Positions 1-9,680 are shown, counted from the stretch's first letter. The stretch is DNA of 64,000 bases from Methanoregulaceae archaeon UXB-2016 (GCA_004332335.1 SISS01000015.1:103218-167217); one strand, 5' to 3'. Notes: generated by a model not told the origin, from the sequence alone. A program made the numbers and translations.

Positions 1-2
1 AC

Positions 3-251
3 GAGTTCCCGACCTCCCGACCGAACCGGAACGAACGCGGCACCATCTCGATGGCGAACGCTGGCCCGAACACAGGCTCTTCGCAGTTCTTTATCAACCT
101 CGTCGACAACGCCTTCCTCGACACCAAGCACCCCGCCTTCGGCCGTGTCGCCAAGGGCATGGAGGTCGTCGACGCGATCGCCAAGGTCCCGACCGACCGG
201 GGCGACAAGCCACTCACCCCGGTCACGATCACCTCGGCCGAGATGATCTGA
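3..251 (+). CDS. peptidyl-prolyl cis-trans isomerase, cyclophilin type (C-terminal part, truncated by window start)
   Basis: Open frame from base 3: [33 protein letters not shown], the cyclophilin core motif. Confidence 0.93.
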   Translation, partial: EFPTSRPNRNERGTISMANAGPNTGSSQFFINLVDNAFLDTKHPAFGRVAKGMEVVDAIAKVPTDRGDKPLTPVTITSAEMI

Positions 252-461
252 ACTCCTCCTTTTTCTTCGACCATCTTCTCCCGATTCATCACCCCTCGTC
301 ACCTCCGGGTACATCTTCACCGCTGTCACCGAGCATCCGGTCGACGCTTTCCGCGAGTCTGCACCCACCCTCGTCTTCGGGATCGGCCGCGATCCCCCGG
401 TGAGGAGAGGGAATCTTTATCACGTCGTTCGGCAACAGATCCAGAGAACGAGGCGATTATC

Positions 462-737
462 ATGGGCAAACCGGTACTGATCGACTTTTATGCTGAATGG
501 TGTGGACCCTGCAAGATGCAGACCCCGATCCTCGAGAAGCTGAAGGAGAAGATGGGCGACCGGATCGAGGTCCGCAAGCTCGATGTCGACCAGAACATGA
601 AGGAGGCGACCGACTATCGGGTCAGCGTGGTCCCGACCCTCGTGATCGAGAAGGACGGCAAGGTCATCAAGCGGATCGAGGGCGTGACCGGCGCGGCCGA
701 ACTCGAACAGATCCTTGCTCCCCTGGTGGCAGAGTGA
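462..737 (+). CDS. trxA: thioredoxin
   Basis: FYAEWCGPCKMQTPIL active site, VVPTLVI cis-Pro motif, 91 aa. Confidence 0.93.
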   Translation: MGKPVLIDFYAEWCGPCKMQTPILEKLKEKMGDRIEVRKLDVDQNMKEATDYRVSVVPTLVIEKDGKVIKRIEGVTGAAELEQILAPLVAE

Positions 738-1381
738 GGATCGGGATCGTCGGCGGGACAGGCGGAATCGGCGAGGGGATGGCCATGCGCCTCTCGCAGA
801 CCCACGAGGTCCGGCTCGGATCCCGCGACCTTTCCAAAGCGGACGAAGCGAGCCGCGAGTGCCGGCTCGCGGTCGAGGAGCGAGGCCTCCCCTGCACCCT
901 CGGCGGCTGCTCGAACCAGGTGGCGGCCGACTTCGGGGAGGTCGTGGTCCTGGCCATTCCCTTCAAGCATCTGATCGGCACGATCGAGTCCCTCTCGGGG
1001 CTCGAGGGGAAGGTCGTGGTCTCGCCGGTCAACCCGATGGAGCGGCGCGAGTTCTTCACCTACGTCCCTCCCGAGGAGGGTTCGGCCGCCCAGCTCGTCC
1101 AGCGGCTCCTCCCCGAGTCGAAGGTCGTGGCCGCGTTCAACGTGATCGCGGCGAACCGGTGGAAGGCGATCGACGAGGAGCTCGACTACGCGGTCCCGGT
1201 CTGCGGCGACGACGCCGGGGCCAAGCAGACGGTCCTCAACCTGATTCGCGGCGTCCCCCAACTGAAGGGCTACGATGCGGGCCCGCTCGCAACGGCCTGC
1301 ATGGTGGAGTGCATCACCCCGCTTCTTCTCAACGTGGCCCGGTACAACAAGATGCACGATGTCGGGATCCAGTTCCACTAG
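734..1381 (+). CDS. npdG: NADPH-dependent F420 reductase
   Basis: GTG start overlapping the trx stop; MRIGIVGGTGGIGEGMAMRLSQTHEVRLGSRD Rossmann motif typical of F420:NADP oxidoreductases. Confidence 0.88.
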   Translation: MRIGIVGGTGGIGEGMAMRLSQTHEVRLGSRDLSKADEASRECRLAVEERGLPCTLGGCSNQVAADFGEVVVLAIPFKHLIGTIESLSGLEGKVVVSPVNPMERREFFTYVPPEEGSAAQLVQRLLPESKVVAAFNVIAANRWKAIDEELDYAVPVCGDDAGAKQTVLNLIRGVPQLKGYDAGPLATACMVECITPLLLNVARYNKMHDVGIQFH

Positions 1382-2000
1382 GGACCGGGTCCGGCTCATT
1401 GTCGACCGACTGGAGGACCGATACGGCACGATCGACTGGTGGCACGCGCCGCCGGACGAGGTGATGGTCGGGGCGATCCTGACTCAGCAGACCCGCTGGG
1501 AGAACGTGGAGCGGGCCCTCGACCGCCTCCGGGCCGGCGATCTCCTGTCGATGGCGGCGATCGAGGCCGCGCCGGCCGATCTGATCGAGGAGGCGGTCCG
1601 CTGCACCGGGTTCTTTCGCGTGAAGACGTGCCGGCTGCAGGCGCTCGCCCGGTTCGTGATCGACGAACACGGCTCGGTCGAGGCGATGGCCGCCGCCGGC
1701 ACGGACGAGCTCCGACGGGATCTCCTGGGCGTGCCGGGCATCGGTGAGGAGACCGCCGACTCGATCCTCTGCTACGCGTTCTCTCGCTGCTCGTTCGTGA
1801 TCGACGCGTATACGCGCAGGCTCTGCGCCTGCGCCGGGGTCGATGAGCCCGTCGAGGGCTACCGCCACCTCTTCGAGTCCGTGCTGCCCCCGGTGAACGT
1901 CCGGTACCGGCAGACCCATGCACATATCGTGGAATACGCTAAAAGTCAATGCAGCAGAAAGCGGTGTGAGGAATGCTCGATCAGGAGTTTGAACGCATAG
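1359..2000 (+). CDS. endonuclease III-related HhH-GPD base excision repair protein
   Basis: ILTQQTRWENVERAL, LLGVPGIGEETADSILCYA HhH motif, Cys cluster CSRKRCEECSI at the C-terminus. Confidence 0.88.
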   Translation: MSGSSSTRDRVRLIVDRLEDRYGTIDWWHAPPDEVMVGAILTQQTRWENVERALDRLRAGDLLSMAAIEAAPADLIEEAVRCTGFFRVKTCRLQALARFVIDEHGSVEAMAAAGTDELRRDLLGVPGIGEETADSILCYAFSRCSFVIDAYTRRLCACAGVDEPVEGYRHLFESVLPPVNVRYRQTHAHIVEYAKSQCSRKRCEECSIRSLNA

Positions 2001-2512
2001 GCCGGCGGCTTCGCGGCGAGGGGCTCGTCGGCGGCAGCTTCGGCAACATGTCCGTGCGCGATGGGAACGCGATGCAGATCACCCAGACCGGCTGCTATCT
2101 CGACGAACCCGGGAGCCCGGTCCGCCTGCCCCTGATCGGGCAGGCCCCGTCGAACGCCTCGTCCGAGTACCGCGTCCATCGGGCAGTCTACCTCGAGAGC
2201 CCCCACCGCGCGATCGTCCACGCCCACCCGGTACACGCGGTCGCGGCCTCGCTCCTCTACGACGAGATCGAACCGCTCGACTCGGAGGGGCAGATGCTCT
2301 GCCCGCGGATCCCGGTCGTGGAGGGGATGCCGGGCAGCCCCGAACTCGCCAGGGCCGTGGCGGATGCGCTCCGGCTCCGGAGCCTCGTCCTCGTGCGGGG
2401 TCACGGCACCTTTGCCGGCGGCGCGAACCTCGACGAGGCATGCCTCTATACCTCGCTTGCCGAACATGCCTGTCGCGTGCTCCTCCTGGTCGAGGCGCAC
2501 CGGCGCCGCTGA
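1973..2512 (+). CDS. class II aldolase/adducin family protein (fuculose-1-phosphate aldolase-like)
   Basis: GGSFGNMSVRDG and HAHPVHAVAAS metal-binding His motif. Confidence 0.85.
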   Translation: MLDQEFERIGRRLRGEGLVGGSFGNMSVRDGNAMQITQTGCYLDEPGSPVRLPLIGQAPSNASSEYRVHRAVYLESPHRAIVHAHPVHAVAASLLYDEIEPLDSEGQMLCPRIPVVEGMPGSPELARAVADALRLRSLVLVRGHGTFAGGANLDEACLYTSLAEHACRVLLLVEAHRRR

Positions 2513-3197
2513 GGAGGGATCGGCACTGCTCGCGATCATCGGTGGCACAAGCCTGCTCGACTGCCCGTTTCCCCCGCTGGTCCCGCGGCCTATCGCGACC
2601 CCGTTCGGGACCGCGACCGTGCTCGCCGGGGACGGGGCTCTGCTCCTGCTCCGGCATCAGGGGGACCGGCCTCCGCACCGGATCAACCACCGGGCGCATC
2701 TCGCCGCCCTCGCCCTGGCGGGTGCGGACCGGGTCGTGCTGATCGGCTCGACCGGCTCCCTCCGGCCCGAGCACGCCCCGGGTTCGCTCCTGGTCCCGGA
2801 CGACTACGCGACCACAGCGCCCGTGCCGACAATCCACGACCGGGCGATCGTGCACGTCTGCCCGGGGTTCTCCGAGGCCATGAGGGCGCAGCTCGCGGCG
2901 ATCGTGCCCGAGGCGCACCACGGCGGCGTCTACGTCCAGACCCCCGGTCCGCGCCTCGAGAGCCGAGCCGAGATCCGTGCCATCGCCGCGTACGGCGACG
3001 TGGTCGGGATGACCTGTGCCTCCGAGGCGACGCTCGCGAACGAGCTCGGCCTCGAAGTGGCCGCGCTCTGCACGGTCGAGAACTACGCCCACGGCCTCGA
3101 GGAGGGCCGGGTCTCGTACGAGGCGATCGTCGAGGCCGCAAAGGCGAACCGCGACCGGATGGCCCGGCTTGTCAGCCGGATCATCGAGAGGATGTGA
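2466..3197 (+). CDS. S-methyl-5'-thioadenosine phosphorylase-like nucleoside phosphorylase
   Basis: IIGGTSLLD, RHQGDRPPHRINHRAHLAAL, VYVQTPGPRLESRAEI, VGMTCASEATLANELGL; exact start uncertain. Confidence 0.88.
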   Translation: MPVACSSWSRRTGAAEEGSALLAIIGGTSLLDCPFPPLVPRPIATPFGTATVLAGDGALLLLRHQGDRPPHRINHRAHLAALALAGADRVVLIGSTGSLRPEHAPGSLLVPDDYATTAPVPTIHDRAIVHVCPGFSEAMRAQLAAIVPEAHHGGVYVQTPGPRLESRAEIRAIAAYGDVVGMTCASEATLANELGLEVAALCTVENYAHGLEEGRVSYEAIVEAAKANRDRMARLVSRIIERM

Positions 3198-3204
3198 GAC
3201 GACA

Positions 3205-4521
3205 ATGGAGACCGAGATCTTCGAGAAGCGGGTGCCGCTCCTGATCAGGGGCGTGTGCCATGGGGGCCGGACCGTCGATGTGGCGATCGCCGGAGACGGG
3301 ACGATCGCCGAGATCGGCGAGCGGGTCGGGCGCGAGCACGAGCACGACTACGTGATCGAGGGGCGGGGCCGAGTGCTTCTGCCCGGGCTCGCGAACACAC
3401 ATACGCACGCGGCCATGACCCTCCTCCGGGGGTACGCGGACGACATGCTCCTGCAGCCCTGGCTCTCCGAGCGGATCTGGCCGCTCGAGGCCCACCTGCA
3501 GGCCGACGACGTCTACTGGGGCACGCGCCTCGCCTGCCTTGAGATGGTCATGACCGGCACGATCGGGTTCAACGACATGTACTTCTTCATGGAGTCGGCC
3601 GCCCGGGCTGCGGACGAGGCAGGCCTTCGTGCGATCCTGAGCTACGGCTTCATCGATCTCGGCGACCCAGAGAAGCGCGAGCACGAGTGCAGGGCGACCG
3701 AAGGGCTCGCCGATCACGTCGCGCGGATGGCGAACCCGCGGATCGGCGCGGCCGTCGGCCCTCACGCGGTCTACACGGTCTCGGCGGAGGGGCGGGCCTG
3801 GTGCGCCGGGTTCGCGAAGGAGCACGGCCTCGGGGTCCACGTCCACCTTGCCGAGACCCGGACAGAGGTCGACGACGCGGTCACGGCCACGGGGAAGCGC
3901 CCCGTGCAACACCTGGACGAGGCGGGGCTCCTGGGGCCGCGCACGGTCGTGGCCCACGGCTGCTGGCTCGATGACGCCGAGTGCGGACTGCTCGCCGAGC
4001 GGGGCACGACCATATCGCACAACCCGGCCTCGAACATGAAGCTCGCGACCGGGCGCGCCATGCCCTACCCGGACCTGAAGGCGGCCGGCGCCAGGGTCGC
4101 GCTCGGCACGGACGGCTGCGCCTCGAACAACAACCTCGACCTCTTCGAGGAGATGAAGACGGCGGCCCTCCTCCAGAAGTTCGCCTGGAACGACCCGACC
4201 ACGCTCCCTGCGGCCGAGGCGCTCGAACTCGCGACGGTCCACGCCCACGCCGCGCTCGGGTGGGCCGGCGGCCGGCTCGAGGCCGGGGCTCCGGCCGACC
4301 TGATCCTGCTCGAGATCGCGACGCCCTGCAACACCCCGCTTCATCACCCGGTCTCGAACGCGGTCTACGCCTGCTCGGGCAGCGCGGTCACGACCACGAT
4401 CTGCGACGGGCGCGTGCTCATGCACGAGCGCGTGGTCCCGGGCGCGGCAGAGGTTCTGGCAGGGGCGCGGCAGGCAGCCACCTCGCTCCTGGGCAGGGCG
4501 GCCGCGGCGCGCGGGGATTAA
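3205..4521 (+). CDS. dadD: 5'-deoxyadenosine deaminase / MTA-SAH deaminase (amidohydrolase)
   Basis: LLPGLANTHTHAAMTLLRGYADDMLLQPWL, HVHLAETRTEV, LGTDGCASNNNLDLFEEMKTAALLQK. Confidence 0.9.
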   Translation: METEIFEKRVPLLIRGVCHGGRTVDVAIAGDGTIAEIGERVGREHEHDYVIEGRGRVLLPGLANTHTHAAMTLLRGYADDMLLQPWLSERIWPLEAHLQADDVYWGTRLACLEMVMTGTIGFNDMYFFMESAARAADEAGLRAILSYGFIDLGDPEKREHECRATEGLADHVARMANPRIGAAVGPHAVYTVSAEGRAWCAGFAKEHGLGVHVHLAETRTEVDDAVTATGKRPVQHLDEAGLLGPRTVVAHGCWLDDAECGLLAERGTTISHNPASNMKLATGRAMPYPDLKAAGARVALGTDGCASNNNLDLFEEMKTAALLQKFAWNDPTTLPAAEALELATVHAHAALGWAGGRLEAGAPADLILLEIATPCNTPLHHPVSNAVYACSGSAVTTTICDGRVLMHERVVPGAAEVLAGARQAATSLLGRAAAARGD

Positions 4522-4528
4522 AAAAGAG

Positions 4529-6229
4529 TTACGCGGTCTGGATCCGCGAGGCGTTCTCGAGGCCGAGCTCGGCGATCGAGACCTCGCGCATTTTGTATTT
4601 CTGGATCTTGCCCGAGACCGACATGGGAAAGTCGTCGGCGAATTTTACATATCTCGGGATCTTGAAGTGGGCGATCTTTCCACGGCAGAAGTCGCGGATC
4701 TCGTCCACGGTCGCGGTCTCGCCCTCCTTGAGCGCGACCCAGGCCATCAGCTCCTCGCCGTACTTCTCGTCGGGGACGCCGATCACGTAGACGTCGCGGA
4801 CCTTCGGGTGGTGGTGGAGGAACTCCTCGATCTCGCGGGGATAGAGGTTCTCGCCGCCCCGGATCACCATGTCCTTGAGCCGTCCCTCGATCTTGAAGTA
4901 GCCCTCCTCGTCCATCACCCCGAGGTCGCCCGTGTGGTTCCAGCCGTTCCGGTCCAGGGTCAGGTGGGTCGCGGAAGGGTTGTTGTAGTAACACTTCATG
5001 ACCATGTAGCCCCGTGCGCAGATTTCGCCGATCTCGCCGCGCGGCAGGATCCGGCCAGTGACCGGGTCGATGATCTTCAACTCGGCGTGAGGGAAGGCCT
5101 TGCCGATGGTCGAAACGCGCCGCTCGACCGGGTCGTCGGTCGTGGTCATGGTGACCCCGGGGGAGGTCTCGGTCTGGCCGTAGACGATCACGATCTCGGA
5201 CATGTTCATGCGGGTGTTGACCGCCTTCATCACCTCGACCGGGCAGGGCGAGCCGGCCATGATCCCGGTCCGGAGCGTGCCGAGGTAGTAGTTCTTGAAG
5301 TTGGGGTGCTCGAGTTCGGCGATGAACATGGTTGGGACGCCGTGAAGGGCCGTGCATCCCTCGTCCTGGACCGTTCGGAGGACGGCCTCGGCGTCGAAGG
5401 CCGGCCCCGGCAGGACCATGGTCGAGCCGTGGGTCATGCTGGCCATGTTCGAGAGAACCATGCCGAAGCAGTGATAGAACGGCACGGGAATGCAGAGCCG
5501 GTCCTTCTCGGTAAAGCGCATCCCCTCGCCGATGATGTAGCCGTTGTTCAGCACGCCGTGATGGGTCAGCACCACGCCCTTCGGGAAGCCGGTCGTGCCG
5601 CTCGTGTACTGGATGTTGATCGGGTCGTCGAAGTCGAGGGTCTCAGCGCGCGCCGCGAGGTCGTCGTGGCTGATCACCTCGCCCTTCTCAAGCACCTCGC
5701 TCCAGCGGAACATGCCATTGTACGGGATCTCTCCGGCAAAGATCGCTGTCTTGAGGAACGGATATTTCTCGGACCGGATCCGGCCGGCCTTGCACTCGTA
5801 GGCCTCGGGGCAGGCCTCGTAGAACATCCCTACATAGTCCGAGGTCTTGAACCGGCCCTGGACGATCAGGGTCTGGATCTCGGCCTGCTTGAGCGCGTAC
5901 TCGAGCTCGTATGTCCGGTAGGCCGGGTTGATGTTGACAAGGATCGCGCCGATCTTGGCAGTCGCGAACTGCGTCACGATCCACTCGGCGTGGTTCATCA
6001 TCCAGATGCCGACGCGATCGCCCTTCTCGACACCGAGGGCCATCAGGCCGCGCGCGAGCCCGTCGACCCGCTCCTTCAGCTCCCGGTAGGTCCAGCGGAT
6101 CCCCTGATGAACCGAGACGATCGCCTCGTTCTCGGGGTATCGGGTGGCAATCTCATCGAACATCTCCCCCATCGACTTCCCGATCAGGGGGATCTCGGCC
6201 GATCCGGTCGCGTAGCTGATCAGCACCAT
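4529..6229 (-). CDS. AMP-binding acyl-CoA synthetase (medium/long-chain fatty acid-CoA ligase-like)
   Basis: YTSGTTGFPKGVVLTHHG AMP-binding motif, GWNHTGDLGVMDEEGYFKIEGRLKDMVIRGGENLYPREIEEFL. Confidence 0.93.
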   Translation of the reverse strand: MVLISYATGSAEIPLIGKSMGEMFDEIATRYPENEAIVSVHQGIRWTYRELKERVDGLARGLMALGVEKGDRVGIWMMNHAEWIVTQFATAKIGAILVNINPAYRTYELEYALKQAEIQTLIVQGRFKTSDYVGMFYEACPEAYECKAGRIRSEKYPFLKTAIFAGEIPYNGMFRWSEVLEKGEVISHDDLAARAETLDFDDPINIQYTSGTTGFPKGVVLTHHGVLNNGYIIGEGMRFTEKDRLCIPVPFYHCFGMVLSNMASMTHGSTMVLPGPAFDAEAVLRTVQDEGCTALHGVPTMFIAELEHPNFKNYYLGTLRTGIMAGSPCPVEVMKAVNTRMNMSEIVIVYGQTETSPGVTMTTTDDPVERRVSTIGKAFPHAELKIIDPVTGRILPRGEIGEICARGYMVMKCYYNNPSATHLTLDRNGWNHTGDLGVMDEEGYFKIEGRLKDMVIRGGENLYPREIEEFLHHHPKVRDVYVIGVPDEKYGEELMAWVALKEGETATVDEIRDFCRGKIAHFKIPRYVKFADDFPMSVSGKIQKYKMREVSIAELGLENASRIQTA

Positions 6230-6334
6230 TCGTTACCTGTTTATGACGGCAGGAATATAGCAGTGCTGATAGGCCTCGTCGGGTTCGAGAGAAGAAGAAA
6301 TTTAAGCTCGGCGACCAACAAAATATACTGCATT

Positions 6335-6484
6335 GGGGTCGTGGCCTAGTCCGGAATGGCGACGGGCTCCAGCGGTTTCGTGCGGGTGATGAACAATGGG
6401 TCTACTGATTGGTGATGACCCGTTGGAGCACTGACGCACATCGGAGAGACCCGTCGATCGTGAGTTCAAATCTCACCGACCCCA
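6335..6484 (+). tRNA. tRNA-Trp(CCA) with a 76-nt intron after position 37
   Basis: Acceptor GGGGTCG/CGACCCC; D stem GCC/GGC; anticodon stem ACGGG/CCCGT with loop CU-CCA-GA after intron removal; T arm GTGAG-TTCAAAT-CTCAC; discriminator A. Bulge-helix-bulge: CTCC/GGAG central helix with AGC and AGA bulges. Confidence 0.95.
6373..6448 (+). ncRNA. box C/D guide RNA forming the tRNA-Trp intron
   Basis: C GTGATGA (6386-6392), D' CTGA (6405-6408), C' GTGATGA (6412-6418), D CTGA (6431-6434); terminal stem GTGCG/CGCAC; guides complementary to the tRNA anticodon arm. Confidence 0.92.
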
Positions 6485-6490
6485 CATTTC

Positions 6491-7031
6491 TCAGGTCATC
6501 TGGCTCTTCTTCCGGTGAGACTGTTCCATCGCGTTCTGATCGCCGGCCTCCGCCTCGCGGTAGAGGGGCGCCGATATCTCCCCGTCGTCCTCGAGATAAC
6601 CGAGACGGACTCTCTCGATCGAGTCGATCCCCCTCGCCCGCAGCGAGGACTTGATATCGTCCATGGTCATGCGCTCTTTCTGCATGACCTGCCGGCCCGG
6701 CTTCCCGTCCCGGATCAGCTCCATCGCCTCGCCCGAGACGAGCTTCTTGAACCCCGGAGAACGGTACTGGGCGAGTGACATCAGGTAGTTCGTCGCGAAG
6801 AGAGTTGCGGCCACGATCCGGCCGGCCGTGATGGACCGGTCGTTCGCGTTCAGGGCGGTCGAGACTGACTCGGAGATAATCAGGAGGAGAACGAGGTCGA
6901 ACGGAGTCAGCTGGCTGAACTATGCTTGCCGATCAGCCGGAACGCCACCAGCAGCGTAAGTAGATCACGACGCCGCGGAGGACGAGCTCGTAGACGGGAG
7001 ACTCCGGCATGAGCAGTTGTTCAAGCGACAT
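6491..7031 (-). pseudogene. DUF421 (YetF-like) membrane protein, frameshifted
   Basis: Intact C-terminal frame ...FSQLTPFDLVLLLIISESVSTALNANDRSITAGRIVAATLFATNYLMS...RSPGFKKLVSGEAMELIRDGKP; N-terminal MSLEQLLMPESPVYELVLRGVVIY and LTLLVAFRLIGK lie in other frames. Confidence 0.75.
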
Positions 7032-7193
7032 GGTGAGCAGAAGAGTGGGATGTGTTTAAACCTTTCTGCGAATTGGCCCCCATCAATCTCTATGTAGCAC
7101 CATTGGTCCTCTTTCTGACATCAGGGATCGGGCGCGGGGCGATTTTTTTAATACTGCCCCCCAACTAATGAGAGCACGCAGGGGTAATTGTCG

Positions 7194-8375
7194 ATGTATC
7201 TTATTGGAGAAGCACTGGTGGGCGACGGCCCCGAACTCGCCCATGTCGACCTGATGGTCGGAGACAAGAACGGCCCGGTCGGGCAGGCGTTCGCGAACGC
7301 CCTCTCGCAGCTCTCGGCCGGCCACACGCCGCTCCTCGCGGTGATCCGTCCGAACCTGATGACCAAGCCGGCGACGCTCGTGATCCCGAAGGTGACCATG
7401 AAGAAGGGCGAGCAGGTCCGAGAGATGTTCGGGCCGGTCCAGGCCGCCGTGGCCAAGGGGATCGCAGACGCCCTCGAGGAGGGGGTCTTCGGTGATATCG
7501 ACGTGGACGACATCGTCATCCTCGCCTCGATCTACCTGGCCCCCGACGCCGTGGACTACAACCGGATCTACCGGTACAATTACGGCGCGACCAAGCTCGC
7601 GCTGACCCGGGCCCTCGAACGCTTCCCGCCGACAAAGACCCTGCTCTACGAGAAGGACCGCGCCGCCCACGCCGTGATGGGTTTCAAGGTCCAGCGTCTC
7701 TGGGACCCGCCGTACCTGCAGGTCGCGCTCGACCTGGTGAGCATGGACAAGATCCGGCAGGTGCTCGAGGAGCTCCCCGATTCGGACCACCTGATCATCG
7801 AGGCCGGCACCCCGACGATCAAGCAGTTCGGCCTCTCGGTGATCTCCGAGATCCGGAAGATCCGGCCGAACTCCTTCATCATCGCGGACATGAAGACCCT
7901 CGACACGGGCAACCTCGAGGCCCGGATGGCCGCCGATGCGACGGCCGACGCCATCGTCGTCTCGGGGCTGGCACCGCTCGCGACGATCGAGAAGGTGCTG
8001 GCCGAGGCGAAGAAGACCGGGATCTACTCGGTGATCGACATGCTGAACGTCACGGACCCGGTCGCCATCATCGCCGCTCTCAAGATCAAGCCCGACATCG
8101 TCGAGCTCCACCGTGCGATCGACTGCGAGGAGTCCTGCCACGTCTGGGGCAACATCGAAGGGATGCGCCAGGCGGCCGGCGGCAAGCTTCTAGTCGCGAC
8201 GGCCGGCGGGATCCGGGCTGAGAAGGTGCGCGAGGCGGTCTCGCTCGGCGCAGACATCCTGGTGGTCGGGCGCGCGATCACGGCCTCGAAGGACATCCGC
8301 CACTCGGCCGAAGAGTTCCTCGAGCAGCTCAACCGTGAGGAGATCGACCAGTTCCGGATCATGACCGATTTTTAG
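7194..8375 (+). CDS. fae-hps: bifunctional formaldehyde-activating enzyme / 3-hexulose-6-phosphate synthase
   Basis: Fae domain MYLIGEALVGDGPELAHVDLMVGDKNGPVGQAF fused to an HPS domain LQVALDLVSMDKIRQVLEEL...FIIADMKTLDTG. Confidence 0.95.
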   Translation: MYLIGEALVGDGPELAHVDLMVGDKNGPVGQAFANALSQLSAGHTPLLAVIRPNLMTKPATLVIPKVTMKKGEQVREMFGPVQAAVAKGIADALEEGVFGDIDVDDIVILASIYLAPDAVDYNRIYRYNYGATKLALTRALERFPPTKTLLYEKDRAAHAVMGFKVQRLWDPPYLQVALDLVSMDKIRQVLEELPDSDHLIIEAGTPTIKQFGLSVISEIRKIRPNSFIIADMKTLDTGNLEARMAADATADAIVVSGLAPLATIEKVLAEAKKTGIYSVIDMLNVTDPVAIIAALKIKPDIVELHRAIDCEESCHVWGNIEGMRQAAGGKLLVATAGGIRAEKVREAVSLGADILVVGRAITASKDIRHSAEEFLEQLNREEIDQFRIMTDF

Positions 8376-8581
8376 GTCACGTGTTCCTAACCCTTCAAAA
8401 AATTTCTTTTTTATACCTGGGTAATACATACGACCGATTCTGTCTCCCCACGCATCGAAAGGCGAGAGGGCCCACAGAGATCCATCATATACTCGAATCC
8501 GCCACGAGATTCCTCATTTCTCCTTTCCTGTCACTTTCAAACCATTAAGGATATAATCTCTATATTCTAACATTTTTGATC

Positions 8582-9337
8582 ATGGATGTAACACTTATCT
8601 CAAAAATGTTTGAGGAATTGCCCAGACAAGGTCCCGGATCGGATGAATCAACTGCTCATGCATATTCTCAGATTCCCACAATTCCCAAAGGGGGGAAAAT
8701 ACTTGATATCGGGTGTGGATCGGGTATGCAGACTCTAACTCTTGCAAGGCTCTATCCCGATTGTATGATCACGGCAGTAGATGTCCATCAGCCATTTCTC
8801 GATGATCTTGAACTCCGGGCAAAGAATGCAGGATTCGATGGCAGAATTGTTCCTCATCGAGCGTCAATGGATAACCTCTCATTCGAAAAGGCCTCATTCG
8901 ATATCATCTGGTCAGAAGGTTCTGCATTTATTATGGGATTATCTCCCGCTCTCAGGTACTGGAAAAATTTTTTGAAACCTGATGGATGCCTGGTCGTATC
9001 GGATTGTACCTGGTTTACTGATTCGGCATCCGAAGAATGCAAGGAATTTATGGGTGCATCGTGCCCTGATATGAAATCAGAACCCGATACTGAAGAAGTA
9101 ATCCGGGATGCCGGGTATTCTATCATCAGCACATTCCGGCTTCCTGATTCAGGCTGGTGGGATCACTATTACTCTCCGTTAACCGAAAGGATTCCATTTT
9201 TGAAAGAGACTCATGCGAAAAACAGTGATGCGCAGATGATCATCCGTGGATTAGAAAAGGAGATGGAGATTCATCGGAAGTATTCGAATGAATATGGGTA
9301 CACTTTTTTTGTTCTCAAAAACAGGTGTACGGATTGA
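8582..9337 (+). CDS. class I SAM-dependent methyltransferase
   Basis: ILDIGCGSGMQTLTLARLYP motif I, acidic loop ITAVDVH, IIWSEGSAF; AT-rich gene in GC-rich surroundings. Confidence 0.88.
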   Translation: MDVTLISKMFEELPRQGPGSDESTAHAYSQIPTIPKGGKILDIGCGSGMQTLTLARLYPDCMITAVDVHQPFLDDLELRAKNAGFDGRIVPHRASMDNLSFEKASFDIIWSEGSAFIMGLSPALRYWKNFLKPDGCLVVSDCTWFTDSASEECKEFMGASCPDMKSEPDTEEVIRDAGYSIISTFRLPDSGWWDHYYSPLTERIPFLKETHAKNSDAQMIIRGLEKEMEIHRKYSNEYGYTFFVLKNRCTD

Positions 9338-9508
9338 GGTAGAGCGAGAGGTACGAGAGATCCTGATTGCCGGAATTATTCGATGGACCATACCAGTTCT
9401 CTCTCCTGGCAGATGTCAAGGCCTGAATAGAGATACAGATGGATGGTCTCGGGATGGAGTCTGGGAGAACCCACCCGACCATTCCATCTCACAATGAAGT
9501 CCTTTTTC

Positions 9509-9547
9509 ATGACCGACGTTTTAGTCGGTCATCTCTTCTATATTTTT
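9509..9547 (+). terminator. hairpin followed by a T-run between convergent genes
   Basis: ATGACCGAC-GTTTTA-GTCGGTCAT perfect 9-bp stem (9509-9532), followed by TATTTTTTT. Confidence 0.5.
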
Positions 9548-9680
9548 TTACTGGCCGGCTCGAGACGCGGACAAGGACAGATTCTGAACGGACGAGCGCC
9601 AGGTCCTGCCCGAGCTCGCGACGGAGAACGGACGTCGCCCTCATGCCTTCCTTCACACGAAGTGAACCAAAAAAGGGGTC

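Noticed and set aside
3181-4425. 414-aa minus-strand ORF and similar long antisense ORFs (614-1429 -, 14587-16413 -, 27423-29354 +, 29647-31077 +, 56302-58209 +)
   Set aside because: They overlap well-identified genes on the other strand or in another frame; compositions are R/G/D/H-rich shadow-ORF artefacts of high GC3.
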